DNA of 64,000 nt from Dokdonia sp. Dokd-P16 (lineage in GTDB: Bacteria > Bacteroidota > Bacteroidia > Flavobacteriales > Flavobacteriaceae), in contig NZ_CP029151.1 in the NCBI RefSeq assembly GCF_003095655.1, forward strand, positions 2,789,001 to 2,853,000. Reading direction: 5' to 3'. Below the pieces are notes generated by a model that worked only from the letters and a program-made list of their open reading frames with translations, ran no database searches and was not told the origin of the DNA. This document shows positions 28,352-37,444 of the stretch, in pieces (positions within the stretch are counted from its first letter, which is position 1; every line of letters starts with the position of its first letter). The position numbers were made by a program, and so were the translations under genes.

Positions 28352-30004
28352 CTATAGGTTGAGATTTAAACTTTTATTTAACTCTGCTAAGTGTTCTGGA
28401 GGAATAAGTAGATATCTTTTTGATGCCGAATCATCACTTATATTGAGAAAACGATTTCTTTTTGTAGAGTCCTTCAAAATGGAATTTATAGTTTGAACAA
28501 TACTCTTATCTGCATAAAAATCATCTGTGTCTGCGAGATTAATTTTATATGTTTTATTTGAATTTTTTAGCTGTAAATAGATTTCATAATGGTCTATTTT
28601 ATTTTCATTCTTGTAAACTACTACTTGTTTATAAAGTAGTTCAAGTGAAAATTTTTCTTTTAGACATGTAGAGAATTTCTCAAGAATACTTTCATAATTG
28701 TTGGGAAACTCTCCTGACTCTGCTTCATAATCAACTACACATATATTATTTACGTCTATAAAATTATCTAATAGTAATTGTTTTGGATATTCGCGTTCAT
28801 AGGGTAAATAACTCTCATAAATTAATTCATGTTTCAGAGAATCTTTTTTGGGAGAATTTGTGTATCCAAGGGAATTGAAGAGTCCATTGAAATAGTCCAA
28901 AGAATTATGTTTTTTTTGATAAGTTTCTATTTTATGACTAAATAGATTGAAATTTTCGGGGTTATTCGTTTTAATTTGTTTCTTATTTTTCGTGTAATAT
29001 TCTTTAATTCTTACAACTTCATTTTCACTTTGTGAACCCATCAATATTGTTAAAAGATCTAATGCATTGATATCTTTATTATTTTCTATAAAGGATTTCC
29101 TCAAATGAAAGGCCTCATATTTTCTACCTATATTTTTTATATTATCATCATTACTTTTGGCTAAGAAAGGTATTAGTGTAGCCCATTCTTCTGTATTTAA
29201 CAATTCACTTCTGTGAATTACATCAAATAGGATAAATACTTTATTGTAACTGTAGATGTCCTTATTAAAAAGCTCTAGCGTCAAGTTTGAAAAATCACTT
29301 TGAATTGTAGAATCTTCAGATAGGGCGTATCTAATTAAAGTTCGTTTTGAAGGAAATCTTATATTTTTGTCGACATTTTTTTCGAGGAGAATTTTGGATA
29401 AATAATTGAGGCTAGCCATCAAATCGCTTTGAGATAGAATTTCTACTAATTGGATTTGAATATTCTTCTTCAGTGGCTGTTCTTTATTTAAGTTAAACAA
29501 AATAGAATCTTTAACATTTCCATAATTTGCTTCACTCATAAACTGAAAAGCAGAGATGAAATAGGCATCCTTTATTCTGTTGTTACGAATATCTTTCGCA
29601 TACTTTGAAATGTCTGAATAAAACAACTCTTTGAATTCGAGTTTCAATTTAGATAAATCTTCTTTGCTATTTCTAACCTTAAAGAAATCGATTTTTCTTT
29701 GATCATCATTTTTAGATAGATATTCATTTTGAAAACTATCGTCAAGTATACTTTCGACTTCAGCTTTAGAGATAATTGATTTAGATTTTTTTGTAAAATC
29801 AGGATAACTATTTACTATACTTATTTCGCCATTTGTTTCATTAGCTAAATTGAGTGAAGCTAGTTCTTCATTAAATAAATCCTCATAATCTAAATCATCG
29901 GCGGTATACTGTTTGTCGTAAGTATACTCGGTTTGTTTATCTTCCTTTTTGCATGAGAATAAGAAAATTAAAAGTAGTAGGGGATAGGTTTTCGATAACT
30001 TCAT
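28352..30004 (-). CDS. Uncharacterised large lipoprotein
   Basis: This 550-residue protein is placed at ATG 30004 because the segment KLSKTYPLLLLIFLFSC is a clear lipoprotein signal (Cys at about 18) followed by KKEDKQTEYTYDKQYTADDLDYEDL. The body is rich in K, N, I, L and S, mostly helical, with no recognised domain; helical-repeat character is possible. It is more AT-rich in codons than its neighbours, which might reflect recent acquisition or weak selection. It is divergent from the ECF sigma operon, and an iterated palindrome lies 72 bp upstream. No function can be offered. Confidence 0.7.
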   Translation of the reverse strand: MKLSKTYPLLLLIFLFSCKKEDKQTEYTYDKQYTADDLDYEDLFNEELASLNLANETNGEISIVNSYPDFTKKSKSIISKAEVESILDDSFQNEYLSKNDDQRKIDFFKVRNSKEDLSKLKLEFKELFYSDISKYAKDIRNNRIKDAYFISAFQFMSEANYGNVKDSILFNLNKEQPLKKNIQIQLVEILSQSDLMASLNYLSKILLEKNVDKNIRFPSKRTLIRYALSEDSTIQSDFSNLTLELFNKDIYSYNKVFILFDVIHRSELLNTEEWATLIPFLAKSNDDNIKNIGRKYEAFHLRKSFIENNKDINALDLLTILMGSQSENEVVRIKEYYTKNKKQIKTNNPENFNLFSHKIETYQKKHNSLDYFNGLFNSLGYTNSPKKDSLKHELIYESYLPYEREYPKQLLLDNFIDVNNICVVDYEAESGEFPNNYESILEKFSTCLKEKFSLELLYKQVVVYKNENKIDHYEIYLQLKNSNKTYKINLADTDDFYADKSIVQTINSILKDSTKRNRFLNISDDSASKRYLLIPPEHLAELNKSLNLNL

Positions 30005-30075
30005 AAGCAATGGTAAAGTGTTTTTTAAGAGATCAATATAATCATATTTGAGTTTTTTTTTCTGTGATTGTATCA

Positions 30076-30091
30076 CGTTTTCGCGAAAGCG
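30076..30091. repeat. Iterated palindrome, one mismatch, before sigma operon
   Basis: CGTTTTCGCGAAAGCG in the divergent gap between the unknown lipoprotein and the ECF sigma gene. Confidence 0.85.
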
Positions 30092-30164
30092 AAATAAAAA
30101 TTCTTATTCTCATTGTAACAAAAGTAATACTGCTTCGTCTTCCTTATAACTAACCAATTAATCG

Positions 30165-30674
30165 ATGGACCAACATAAGTTCATAAATCTTGTAACTCCT
30201 TTTAAGGATAAAGTGTACCGCGTTGCAAAGCGGTTGCTCGTATCTGATGATGAAGCTCAAGATGCCACGCAGGAAGTACTACTGCGTTTATGGACAAAGA
30301 GGTCCGAAATTAAAAAATATCGAAGTGTTGAAGCATTTGCGATGACGATGACAAAAAATTATTGCTACGATAAGCTCAAGGCAAAAGGAAGTAATAATCT
30401 TAAAATCGTTCATAATAATTATGAAGATCACTCAGGTAATACAAGTAAGCATATAGAAGTTGCAGATGAGGTAGCTTGGGTTTTTAAACTCATCGAAGAT
30501 TTACCAGAGCAACAACGACTTATTGTACAAATGAGAGATGTTGAGCAAATGGACAATGCAGAGATTGCTGTGATACTCGAGATGAATGAAACTGCTGTAA
30601 GAGTTGCATTGTCAAGAGCTCGCAAAAAACTAAGAGAAGAATTGATTAAAAAACGAAACTATGGAATCTCATAA
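30165..30674 (+). CDS. ECF-type RNA polymerase sigma factor
   Basis: This 169-residue sigma-70 family protein has region 2 (AKRLLVSDDEAQDATQEVLLRLW and the KYRSVEAFAMTMTKNYCYDKL core-binding and -10 segment). Region 4 (LPEQQRLIVQMRDVEQMDNAEIA and MNETAVRVALSRARKKLRE) ends in the helix-turn-helix. It lacks region 3, as is usual for ECF factors. The 3' end overlaps the next gene, a membrane-anchored putative anti-sigma, by 14 bp. Regulon and inducing signal are unknown. Its upstream region carries an iterated palindrome but no canonical promoter. Confidence 0.92.
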   Translation: MDQHKFINLVTPFKDKVYRVAKRLLVSDDEAQDATQEVLLRLWTKRSEIKKYRSVEAFAMTMTKNYCYDKLKAKGSNNLKIVHNNYEDHSGNTSKHIEVADEVAWVFKLIEDLPEQQRLIVQMRDVEQMDNAEIAVILEMNETAVRVALSRARKKLREELIKKRNYGIS

Positions 30675-31104
30675 TATAGAGAAGCTACTAGATGGTTACT
30701 TTGAAGGAGCAACTACGCTTAAGGAAGAGCAGGAGTTGAGAACTTATTTTGCAAGTGATCAAGTGGCGCCGCACTTAGAAGAATATGCTAGCATGTTTAC
30801 GGCATTTAGTGTCGCTTCAAAGGAAACTTATGATGCACCAATAGTGCTACCTCAAAAACAACGATCAAAGTCTATTTATAGATTTGCAGCCAGTGCTGCA
30901 GCTGCAGTTATTGTGGGACTAGTATTATGGACGCAAAGTACACAAGTAGATGCTAGTATTTCTACTAATTATGAGAATGAAGAACTAGCCATCTTAAAAA
31001 CAAAACAAGCACTTGGGATGATGTCCCAAATGATTAATCAAAGTACGACACAGCTGGAGGTGGTGCAAGAATTTGATAAGGCATCCAGCACTTTATTTAA
31101 ATAA
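30661..31104 (+). CDS. Putative membrane-anchored anti-sigma protein
   Basis: This 147-residue protein begins with a short ESHNIEKLLDGYFEGATTLKEEQEL cytosolic segment resembling anti-sigma N-terminal domains (compare IEKLLxxYFEGxTSxeEE). One membrane helix (RFAASAAAAVIVGLVLWTQ, about 80-98) and about 45 periplasmic residues follow. It overlaps the ECF sigma gene by 14 bp, the classic coupled arrangement. It lacks the HXXXCXXC zinc motif, so redox sensing through zinc is unlikely. Release signal and binding to the sigma factor are inferred from position. Confidence 0.75.
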   Translation: MESHNIEKLLDGYFEGATTLKEEQELRTYFASDQVAPHLEEYASMFTAFSVASKETYDAPIVLPQKQRSKSIYRFAASAAAAVIVGLVLWTQSTQVDASISTNYENEELAILKTKQALGMMSQMINQSTTQLEVVQEFDKASSTLFK

Positions 31105-31124
31105 AAATTCAAATTAAAAATATT

Positions 31125-31661
31125 ATGAAAAAGTCAATAATGTTAGTGGCATTTGCCCTCGTAACTTTAGTAGGTTACGCACAAAGTCCTTTTGATAAAT
31201 ACGAGGATGTAAAAGGAGTTACTTCTATAGTAATGAATCAAAAGATGTTCAAGCTGCTTAGTAAAGTAGATCTCAACTCATCTGACCCAGAAATGCAAAA
31301 GTATATCAACCTTGTAGACAATCTTGAGAATGTAAAGATGTACACAAGTGCAAATACGGGAGTAATGGACCAGATGAATGGTACAATGAAGAGTTATATC
31401 TCAAGTAGCAATCTTCAAGAGCTCATGAGAGTAAAGGACGATGGTAAGAATGTAAAATTTTATTACAAGGAAGGAAGTAGTGAAGATTATGTAAAAGAAT
31501 TTGTAATGTTCTTAAATGGAGATATGGATGGTGAGAAACGTGCTGTATTCTTTCAAGTAACAGGAAACATTGATCTCAAGCAAATCTCAAAACTTGCACA
31601 AGATTTAGACTTTAAAGGTAGTGATGCTCTTAAAGAAGTAGGTAATGCAAAAAAATCTTAA
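31125..31661 (+). CDS. DUF4252 family protein, secreted
   Basis: This 178-residue protein has a signal peptide (KKSIMLVAFALVTLVGYAQ) and a DUF4252 domain. Typical features are a central KMYTSANTGVMDQMNGTMKSYI region and FVMFLNGDMDGEKRAVFFQVTGNIDLKQISKLA. DUF4252 proteins often sit beside ECF sigma/anti-sigma pairs in Bacteroidetes; their function is unknown. The next gene encodes a second DUF4252 protein whose start lies 1 bp after this stop codon, so both are made from one transcript. Confidence 0.8.
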   Translation: MKKSIMLVAFALVTLVGYAQSPFDKYEDVKGVTSIVMNQKMFKLLSKVDLNSSDPEMQKYINLVDNLENVKMYTSANTGVMDQMNGTMKSYISSSNLQELMRVKDDGKNVKFYYKEGSSEDYVKEFVMFLNGDMDGEKRAVFFQVTGNIDLKQISKLAQDLDFKGSDALKEVGNAKKS

Positions 31662-31662
31662 G

Positions 31663-32211
31663 ATGAACACATTTATAAAAGTAACCATCACTGCAGTGCT
31701 AGCTGTTATTACACTTGCCAGTTGTAGTAATAAGCAGTCTTTACAAGAATATTATGTAGATAATCAAGAGAATGGAGATTTCATTCTTGTAGATGTACCT
31801 ACAAGCCTACTTGGTAAGAATGTAGAGGCATTAACAGAGGAGCAGCAAAAGGTTTTTAAGACCGTGCGTAAGATCAATCTTATGGCATATCAAACAAAAT
31901 CTGGAGACACTGCAGCCATGCAGATAGAGCGTGATAAAGTAAAAGATATCCTCACCTCAGATGATTATGAAGAGCTTATGAAAGCTTCTGGCGATATGGG
32001 TCAAATGCGCCTTTATTTTAAAGGAGAAGAAGAGGCTATTGATGAAGTAATTTTCTTTGGTGCAGATGAGAATAAAGGCTTTGTCTTAGCTCGTCTATTG
32101 GGTAATGACATGAATATAGGAGATATGATGCGTATGGCAGAGTCGCTTAATAAGAGCGATATAGATGTATCTCAATTTGGTAGTATTATGGAAGTTTTTG
32201 AAAATCAGTAA
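31663..32211 (+). CDS. DUF4252 family lipoprotein, second copy
   Basis: This 182-residue protein starts at ATG 31663; the signal (KVTITAVLAVITLASCSN) ends in a lipobox Cys. The body shares the DUF4252 layout of the preceding gene (QMRLYFKGEEEAIDEVIFFGADENKGFVLARLLG), but the sequences are clearly diverged. One copy is a lipoprotein and the other is soluble or periplasmic, so they may act as a heterologous pair. An in-frame ATG overlapping the upstream gene is not used, because the lipoprotein signal would be displaced. Confidence 0.8.
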   Translation: MNTFIKVTITAVLAVITLASCSNKQSLQEYYVDNQENGDFILVDVPTSLLGKNVEALTEEQQKVFKTVRKINLMAYQTKSGDTAAMQIERDKVKDILTSDDYEELMKASGDMGQMRLYFKGEEEAIDEVIFFGADENKGFVLARLLGNDMNIGDMMRMAESLNKSDIDVSQFGSIMEVFENQ

Positions 32212-32266
32212 TGATCAAAAAATGTTGAACGCATGAGTCCTATTTGGCGATAGGCTTTCCATATAT

Positions 32267-32297
32267 AAAGAGCATCCCTTGGGGTGCTCTTTTTTTG
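32267..32297 (+). terminator. Terminator of the ECF sigma/DUF4252 operon
   Basis: AAAGAGCA(TCC)/(GGG)TGCTCTTT stem with a small loop followed by a long T-run. Confidence 0.8.
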
Positions 32298-32309
32298 TTT
32301 GGAGCATAT

Positions 32310-32427
32310 GGGTATTGTGTATTATGCATCTGGGTTTCCCGCTTTCTGTTGCAATTCCTTGCGCCGGCTGCGCCAGGCAGCTGTGGGATTTACACGACAA
32401 TCGGGGCTAGCTTGTAGGGTATTGTGT
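32310..32427. mobile_element. GC-rich insert flanked by 11-bp direct repeat (candidate small element)
   Basis: GGGTATTGTGT occurs at 32310-32320 and again at 32417-32427, enclosing 96 bp. The middle (about 32330-32410) is markedly GC-rich for this window, with GCGCCGGCTGCGCC and GGGCTAGC-type blocks. The direct repeats look like a target-site duplication and the interior like a small structured element. No terminal inverted repeats or coding capacity were found. The rest of the gap before the metalloprotease gene (32212-32525) shows the terminator and no gene. Confidence 0.4.
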
Positions 32428-32525
32428 GTCTCTACTATATTTAGCCAGATGATATTGGCTATTTTGATATTTGGATTTACTTTTTTGAGCTAAACACGTA
32501 TCTTAGACAACCTTAACAACAATCC

Positions 32526-34922
32526 ATGAAAAAATATCTAATTCTTACCGTTAGCCTGCTTGTCGCAAGCTCTGCGTTTGCACAATTTTTAGAAACAAAA
32601 AAAGACCTCGTTACAGAAAAGGGTTTTTTCACTCTTCACTATGATGAGAGCGAGGATAAAGTATATGTCGAAGTTGACAAGTTGGATGAAGAGTTTTTAT
32701 ACGTTCACTCCCTTCGTACAGGTTTAGGAAGTAATGATATCGGGATAGATAGAGGACAACTAGGAGGAACTGCTGTGGTAAAATTTCAAAAGGCAGGTAA
32801 TAAATTATTATTAGTCCAACCTAATTTAAAGTATCGAGCAAATACTGATAACGCCTTAGAGCGTAGATCTATAGAGGAAGCATTTGCAAAGTCGGTGTTG
32901 TTTGGATTCTCTATTAAGGAAACAAAAGGAGGGAAGTACCTCATTGATTTTACACCATTTTTACTAGAAGATACTCATGGAGTGGCTGCTAGATTAAAGC
33001 GAAGCAAGGAAGGAACCTATAAACTTGATAAAACCAGAAGCGCGATGTATATGGAACGCACAAAAGCGTTTCCAGAAAACACAGAGTTTGAAGCGCTACT
33101 TACGTTTAAGGGAACTCCTACTGGCAGAAACATAAGAAGTGTAGCTCCAGATGCGAGTGCACTTACAGTGGTACAACATTACTCTTTTGTGAAATTACCA
33201 GATGACAATTATACGCCTAGACGTTTTGATCCAAGAGCTGGAAATATCTCAACAACATATCTAGATTATGCAACACCTATACAAGAGCCTATTGTAAAGC
33301 GTTATGCAAATCGTCATCGTTTAGAAAAGAAAGATCCTACGGCAGTAGTAAGTGAGGCGGTGGAACCTATCATATATTATCTAGATCCAGGTACTCCAGA
33401 ACCTGTTCGTTCTGCACTATTAGAAGGTGCTAGCTGGTGGAATCAAGCCTATGAAGCTGCTGGTTTTAAGGATGCTTTTCAAGTAAAAATGTTACCAGAA
33501 AATGCAGATCCTATGGACGTGCGATATAACGTGATACAATGGGTTCATCGCAGTACAAGAGGATGGAGTTATGGAGCGAGTGTTACAGATCCACGCACGG
33601 GTGAGATTATCAAAGGTCACGTGAGTTTGGGTAGTCTGCGTATTCGTCAAGATTTCCTTATTGCTCAAGCGCTTATGAATAAACCTTTTGCCGAAAGAGA
33701 TGATAATTATAAGCCTATGCTAGAAATGGCACTAGCTAGAATACGCCAGCTAAGCGCCCATGAGGTTGGTCACACGATTGGTTTTGCACATAACTTTGCT
33801 GCTAGCACAGAAAATAGAGCAAGTTTGATGGATTACCCACACCCTACGCTTACCTGGTCTGGTGACAAAGTAGATTTTTCTAATGCCTACGCCACAGGTA
33901 TAGGAGCTTGGGATAAAGTAACGGTTAACTATAGTTACGGAGTGGCACCTCAGGGAACATCAGAAGAGTTTTTTCTTGATAATATACTTACTACCGCAGA
34001 AAAGGCAGGATTGCGATACATTACAGATAGCGATGCAAGAGCCCAAGGAGGAGCACATTATAAGGCACACTTATGGGATAATGGAACAGATGCTGCAGAG
34101 GAGTTAGAAAAAATGCTTGTTCTTAGAAAAGGTGCGATTTCAAACTTTTCTCTAGACAATATTCGTACAAACGAGCCATACTCGATGCTTGAAGATGTAT
34201 TTGTCCCTTTATATTTCTATCATAGATATCAAACCGAAGGAGCAGTAAAGATGATAGGAGGTCTTGATTATAACTATGCAGTAAAAGGTGATAATAATCT
34301 TAAAGTAACAGAAACACTTGCCCCCAAAGAGCAGCAGAGAGCTTTAAAAAGTGTTTTAAAAACTCTTACTGCTAGTGAACTAGCAATTCCCAAAGATAAA
34401 TTAGCTTTATTTCCACCTAGAGCGCAGGGATATTCTCGCTCTAGAGAAAGCTTTAAAAGTAATGATGGAGTAGCATTTGATGCACTAGGTGCAGCAGCAA
34501 CAGCTAGTGATATGACTTTAAGCTTGCTATTACATCCAGAACGTGCAAACAGGTTAGTACAACAGAAGGCTTTAGATAATAAGCAAATGGGGTTAGATGG
34601 TATGCTAGATACTTTGGTTGAGACTACACTTTTTTCAAAAGAATCAGATAGTTACCGCAAGGAGGTACAGCAAACTATAAATTACAATGTACTAAAGCAC
34701 TTAATGAACCTTGCAAATCATACAAAGGCAATACCTCAAACTAAGGCTTTTGCAAAAGCACAGTTAAAAGAGATAATGTCAAAACTAGGTTCAAATTCTC
34801 CTGATGCTAATGCAGTATTTATGGTCGATGAAATTAAAGACTTTTTAAAATCACCAGAGAAGTTCAAAGTTATTCCTTCGCCTAAGATTCCTGATGGATC
34901 ACCGATAGGGTGTTTTGAGTAA
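32526..34922 (+). CDS. Secreted zinc-dependent metalloprotease (DUF5117 type)
   Basis: This 798-residue protein has a signal peptide (KYLILTVSLLVASSAFAQ) and a DUF5117-like N-terminal half (YVEVDKLDEEFLYVHSLRTGLGSNDIGIDRGQ). The metzincin-like zinc site is SAHEVGHTIGFAHNFAAS at about residues 412-429 (HEVGHxxGFAHN). The C-terminal part is a DUF-type extension. Members of this group are found across Bacteroidetes as secreted peptidases of unknown substrate. It is monocistronic, with an iterated palindrome 2 bp after the stop. Confidence 0.87.
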   Translation: MKKYLILTVSLLVASSAFAQFLETKKDLVTEKGFFTLHYDESEDKVYVEVDKLDEEFLYVHSLRTGLGSNDIGIDRGQLGGTAVVKFQKAGNKLLLVQPNLKYRANTDNALERRSIEEAFAKSVLFGFSIKETKGGKYLIDFTPFLLEDTHGVAARLKRSKEGTYKLDKTRSAMYMERTKAFPENTEFEALLTFKGTPTGRNIRSVAPDASALTVVQHYSFVKLPDDNYTPRRFDPRAGNISTTYLDYATPIQEPIVKRYANRHRLEKKDPTAVVSEAVEPIIYYLDPGTPEPVRSALLEGASWWNQAYEAAGFKDAFQVKMLPENADPMDVRYNVIQWVHRSTRGWSYGASVTDPRTGEIIKGHVSLGSLRIRQDFLIAQALMNKPFAERDDNYKPMLEMALARIRQLSAHEVGHTIGFAHNFAASTENRASLMDYPHPTLTWSGDKVDFSNAYATGIGAWDKVTVNYSYGVAPQGTSEEFFLDNILTTAEKAGLRYITDSDARAQGGAHYKAHLWDNGTDAAEELEKMLVLRKGAISNFSLDNIRTNEPYSMLEDVFVPLYFYHRYQTEGAVKMIGGLDYNYAVKGDNNLKVTETLAPKEQQRALKSVLKTLTASELAIPKDKLALFPPRAQGYSRSRESFKSNDGVAFDALGAAATASDMTLSLLLHPERANRLVQQKALDNKQMGLDGMLDTLVETTLFSKESDSYRKEVQQTINYNVLKHLMNLANHTKAIPQTKAFAKAQLKEIMSKLGSNSPDANAVFMVDEIKDFLKSPEKFKVIPSPKIPDGSPIGCFE

Positions 34923-34924
34923 CA

Positions 34925-34938
34925 TTTTCGCGAAAGCG
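34925..34938. repeat. Iterated palindrome, partial, after metalloprotease stop
   Basis: TTTTCGCGAAAGCG, left arm eroded, beginning 2 bp beyond the stop codon. Confidence 0.82.
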
Positions 34939-35007
34939 TATACATTTATAAAACAATCATAATGGAGATTAACCAATGGTCTCTATAATTAATACCTATA
35001 TTTTTTG

Positions 35008-36035
35008 ATGAAAATAGATTTACGTTCTGATACAATTACAAAGCCTACGCCTGAAATGCTTGATTATATGATGCGCGCAGAAGTGGGTGACGATGTTTAT
35101 AAAGAAGATCCTACGGTAAATGAGCTCGAACAGCGCATTGCTGAGATGTTTGGGATGGATAGTGCACTTTATTTTCCTACGGGAAGTATGACTAATCAAG
35201 CTGCAATAAAAATTCATACACAACCTGGTGAACAACTCATTGCAGATAAGTATGCTCATGTTTACAATTATGAAGGTGGAGGAGTATCTTTTAATAGTGG
35301 CGTGTCGTGTAAGCTTATAGATGGTAATCGTGGTTTAATAACTGCAGCACAAGTCGAGGAGTCCATAAATCCACCAGATTTTTATCATAGTCCGCTCACA
35401 ACCTTGGTATGTCTAGAAAACACTACAAATAAAGGAGGAGGCGCTTGTTATGATCTAGATGAGATTGTGAAAATAAAAGAGGTTTGTGATACACATGGAT
35501 TAGGGTTACACCTAGATGGTGCACGTTTATGGAATGCGCTTGTTGCTACGGGACAAACGGCTAGCTCTTATGGCGAACTGTTTGATACTATTTCTGTGTG
35601 CTTATCAAAGGGGCTAGGAGCACCTATGGGTTCTGTTTTAGTGGGGAAGCAACAATTTATGGACAAAGCGATGCGCGTGCGCAAGGTTTTAGGCGGAGGT
35701 ATGAGGCAAGTGGGCTTTATGGCAGCTGCGGGATTATATGGGCTAGATCATCATATTGATAGAATGAATGATGATCATGTTAAAGCAAAAGAACTTGCAA
35801 TGTTATTAGAATCACTCTCCTATGTTAAATCTGTTGAGAAAACAGAGACCAATATTTTAATTTTTAATCTAAAAGAAACGACCGATGAAGCTACTTTTGT
35901 TAGTTATCTTTTGATAATGATGTAATTATAAGTGACATGGGGCAGGGTAAGTTGAGGATTGTAACTCATTATGACTACAGTAATGCGTCTCACAAGCTTG
36001 TTTTAGACGTTTTGAAGAAATTTGAGAGTATCTAG
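35008..36035 (+). pseudogene. ltaE: Low-specificity L-threonine aldolase, frameshifted
   Basis: The first 305 codons encode a PLP-dependent threonine aldolase: KIDLRSDTITKPTPEML, the Schiff-base lysine in SVCLSKGLGAPMGS, and LHLDGARLWNA. Translation then ends at TAA 35923 after YLLIMM. A one-base shift at the T-run 35909-35912 restores a family C-terminus (DNDVIISDMGQGKLRIVTHYDY) and runs to TAG at 36035. One extra base would reconnect the frames, so the gene is either inactivated, misread in sequencing, or shifted by the ribosome. The catalytic core is complete before the break. ATG 35008 is preferred over the preceding TTG. Confidence 0.82.
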
Positions 36036-36173
36036 TTTTAGAGGATTTATGCATTAATATCATAACAATTGCTAAGTTTCAATTTATTTATGTATTTCAT
36101 CGATAAAAGATGTGATTTCGTCAGAAATAAAAATTCTTAAAAAAAAGTTAACGCATTTGTTAGGGAAAGCTCT

Positions 36174-36181
36174 TATTTTTG
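36174..36181 (+). promoter_or_regulatory. -7 promoter element of OmpA-family gene
   Basis: TATTTTTG, 46 bp before the ATG. No TTG at the standard -33 spacing. Confidence 0.55.
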
Positions 36182-36227
36182 TACTTTGAAATTGAAATTC
36201 ACAACAATTACTTTTAAAATCAACATT

Positions 36228-37334
36228 ATGAAGAAAATTTTATTTTTATGTGCCTTTGTAGGTTTTGCATTTGCAAATGTGCAAGCACAAGATTTACCAA
36301 CAAACCCAGAGCCAGGAAAGTGTTACGTACGTTGTACTACTCCTGATATCTATGAGACTCAAAGTGTACAAATCCAGAAGACTCCTGCTTACAAGGTTCT
36401 TAAGGTAGTTCCTGCTCAATACGATACAGTAACTGAGCGTGTTATGGTGAAAGAAGCTTCTAAGCGTCTTCGAGTAATTCCAGCAACTTACAAAACTGAG
36501 ACAGTAACTTACGTGAAAAGTACTTCAGGTTCTTCTTTAAGAATTGTTCCTGCAACTTTCTCTAACGATACTGAAACTATTGAAGTAAAATCTGCATATG
36601 CGCAGTGGGAATTAGGTGCTCCAGCTCCTGATTGTGCTTCTTCTAACCCTGACGATTGTCGTTACTGGTGTTACAAAGGATACCCAGCAGAATATACTAC
36701 GGTATCTAAACGTACTTTAGCTTCTGACGCTGCTGTTCAATCTACTCCAGGAGGTTCTGCAAATGGAACTTATACTGTAAGAGTAATTGATCAACCAGCA
36801 CGTGTAGTTGATGAAGAAATCCCAGCTGAATTTGCAACTATTACTAAAACTGTAATGGTTAAAGATGCAACTACAACTGAAGATGTTGTTGCTGCTACTT
36901 TCTCTACTGTTTCTAAAGAAGTTCTTAAGCAAAAAGGTGGTCTTACTACTTGGAGAGAAGTTGAGTGTGCTCTTGTTGAGTACCAGGCACTTCCTATCAA
37001 CTGGAATACTAACTCTGCTACATTAACCCCTGCTGCTAAAAGCATCATTGACACACGTCTTATGCCATTATTAGCTCAAAACCCAGGTGTAAAATTAGAG
37101 ATTGCTTCACATACTGATTCTAGAGGAGCTTCTGCTTCTAACCAAGATCTTTCTGAGCGTCGTGCACAATCTGTTGCAAACTACCTTATTTCTAAAGGAG
37201 TAAACAACAGCTTACTTGTTGCAAACGGTTTCGGAGAAAACAAACTTAAGAATCGTTGTGCAGATGGTGTTTCTTGTACTGAGCGTCAGCATGCTGACAA
37301 CCGTCGTACTGAATTCCGTCTTATCAATAACTAA
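36228..37334 (+). CDS. OmpA-family outer-membrane protein with internal repeats
   Basis: This 368-residue protein has a signal peptide (KKILFLCAFVGFAFANVQAQ). At least five imperfect repeats built around (V/I)PA(T/E/Q)(Y/F)xTxTxxxxVK follow (for example VVPAQYDTVTERVMVKEA, VIPATYKTETVTYVK, EIPAEFATITKTVMVKDA). The C-terminal OmpA domain binds peptidoglycan (LEIASHTDSRGASASNQDLSERRAQSVANYL split across strands; HTDSRG and RR(T/A)E-type end). GCT, TCT, ACT and CGT codons dominate, a bias typical of highly expressed flavobacterial genes. It has a strong terminator and no operon partner. The start is placed at ATG 36228 at the signal peptide. Confidence 0.88.
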   Translation: MKKILFLCAFVGFAFANVQAQDLPTNPEPGKCYVRCTTPDIYETQSVQIQKTPAYKVLKVVPAQYDTVTERVMVKEASKRLRVIPATYKTETVTYVKSTSGSSLRIVPATFSNDTETIEVKSAYAQWELGAPAPDCASSNPDDCRYWCYKGYPAEYTTVSKRTLASDAAVQSTPGGSANGTYTVRVIDQPARVVDEEIPAEFATITKTVMVKDATTTEDVVAATFSTVSKEVLKQKGGLTTWREVECALVEYQALPINWNTNSATLTPAAKSIIDTRLMPLLAQNPGVKLEIASHTDSRGASASNQDLSERRAQSVANYLISKGVNNSLLVANGFGENKLKNRCADGVSCTERQHADNRRTEFRLINN

Positions 37335-37369
37335 GACTCTATAAAACATTAGCTAACCAGCCCAATGTT

Positions 37370-37402
37370 AAAGCGCCTTCGAAAGAAGGCGCTTTTTTTT
37401 GT
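37370..37402 (+). terminator. Terminator of OmpA-family gene
   Basis: 10-bp stem AAGCGCCTTC/GAAGGCGCTT with a GAAA tetraloop and eight T residues. Confidence 0.92.
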
Positions 37403-37444
37403 TTATCATTTTTCTTTTGCAGCATTTCTATTAAGTTTACAGTT

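Noticed and set aside
32284-32493. Reading frame across the GC-rich insert
   Set aside because: It begins within the terminator T-run, and its protein has Cys/Arg-rich, non-coding-like composition.
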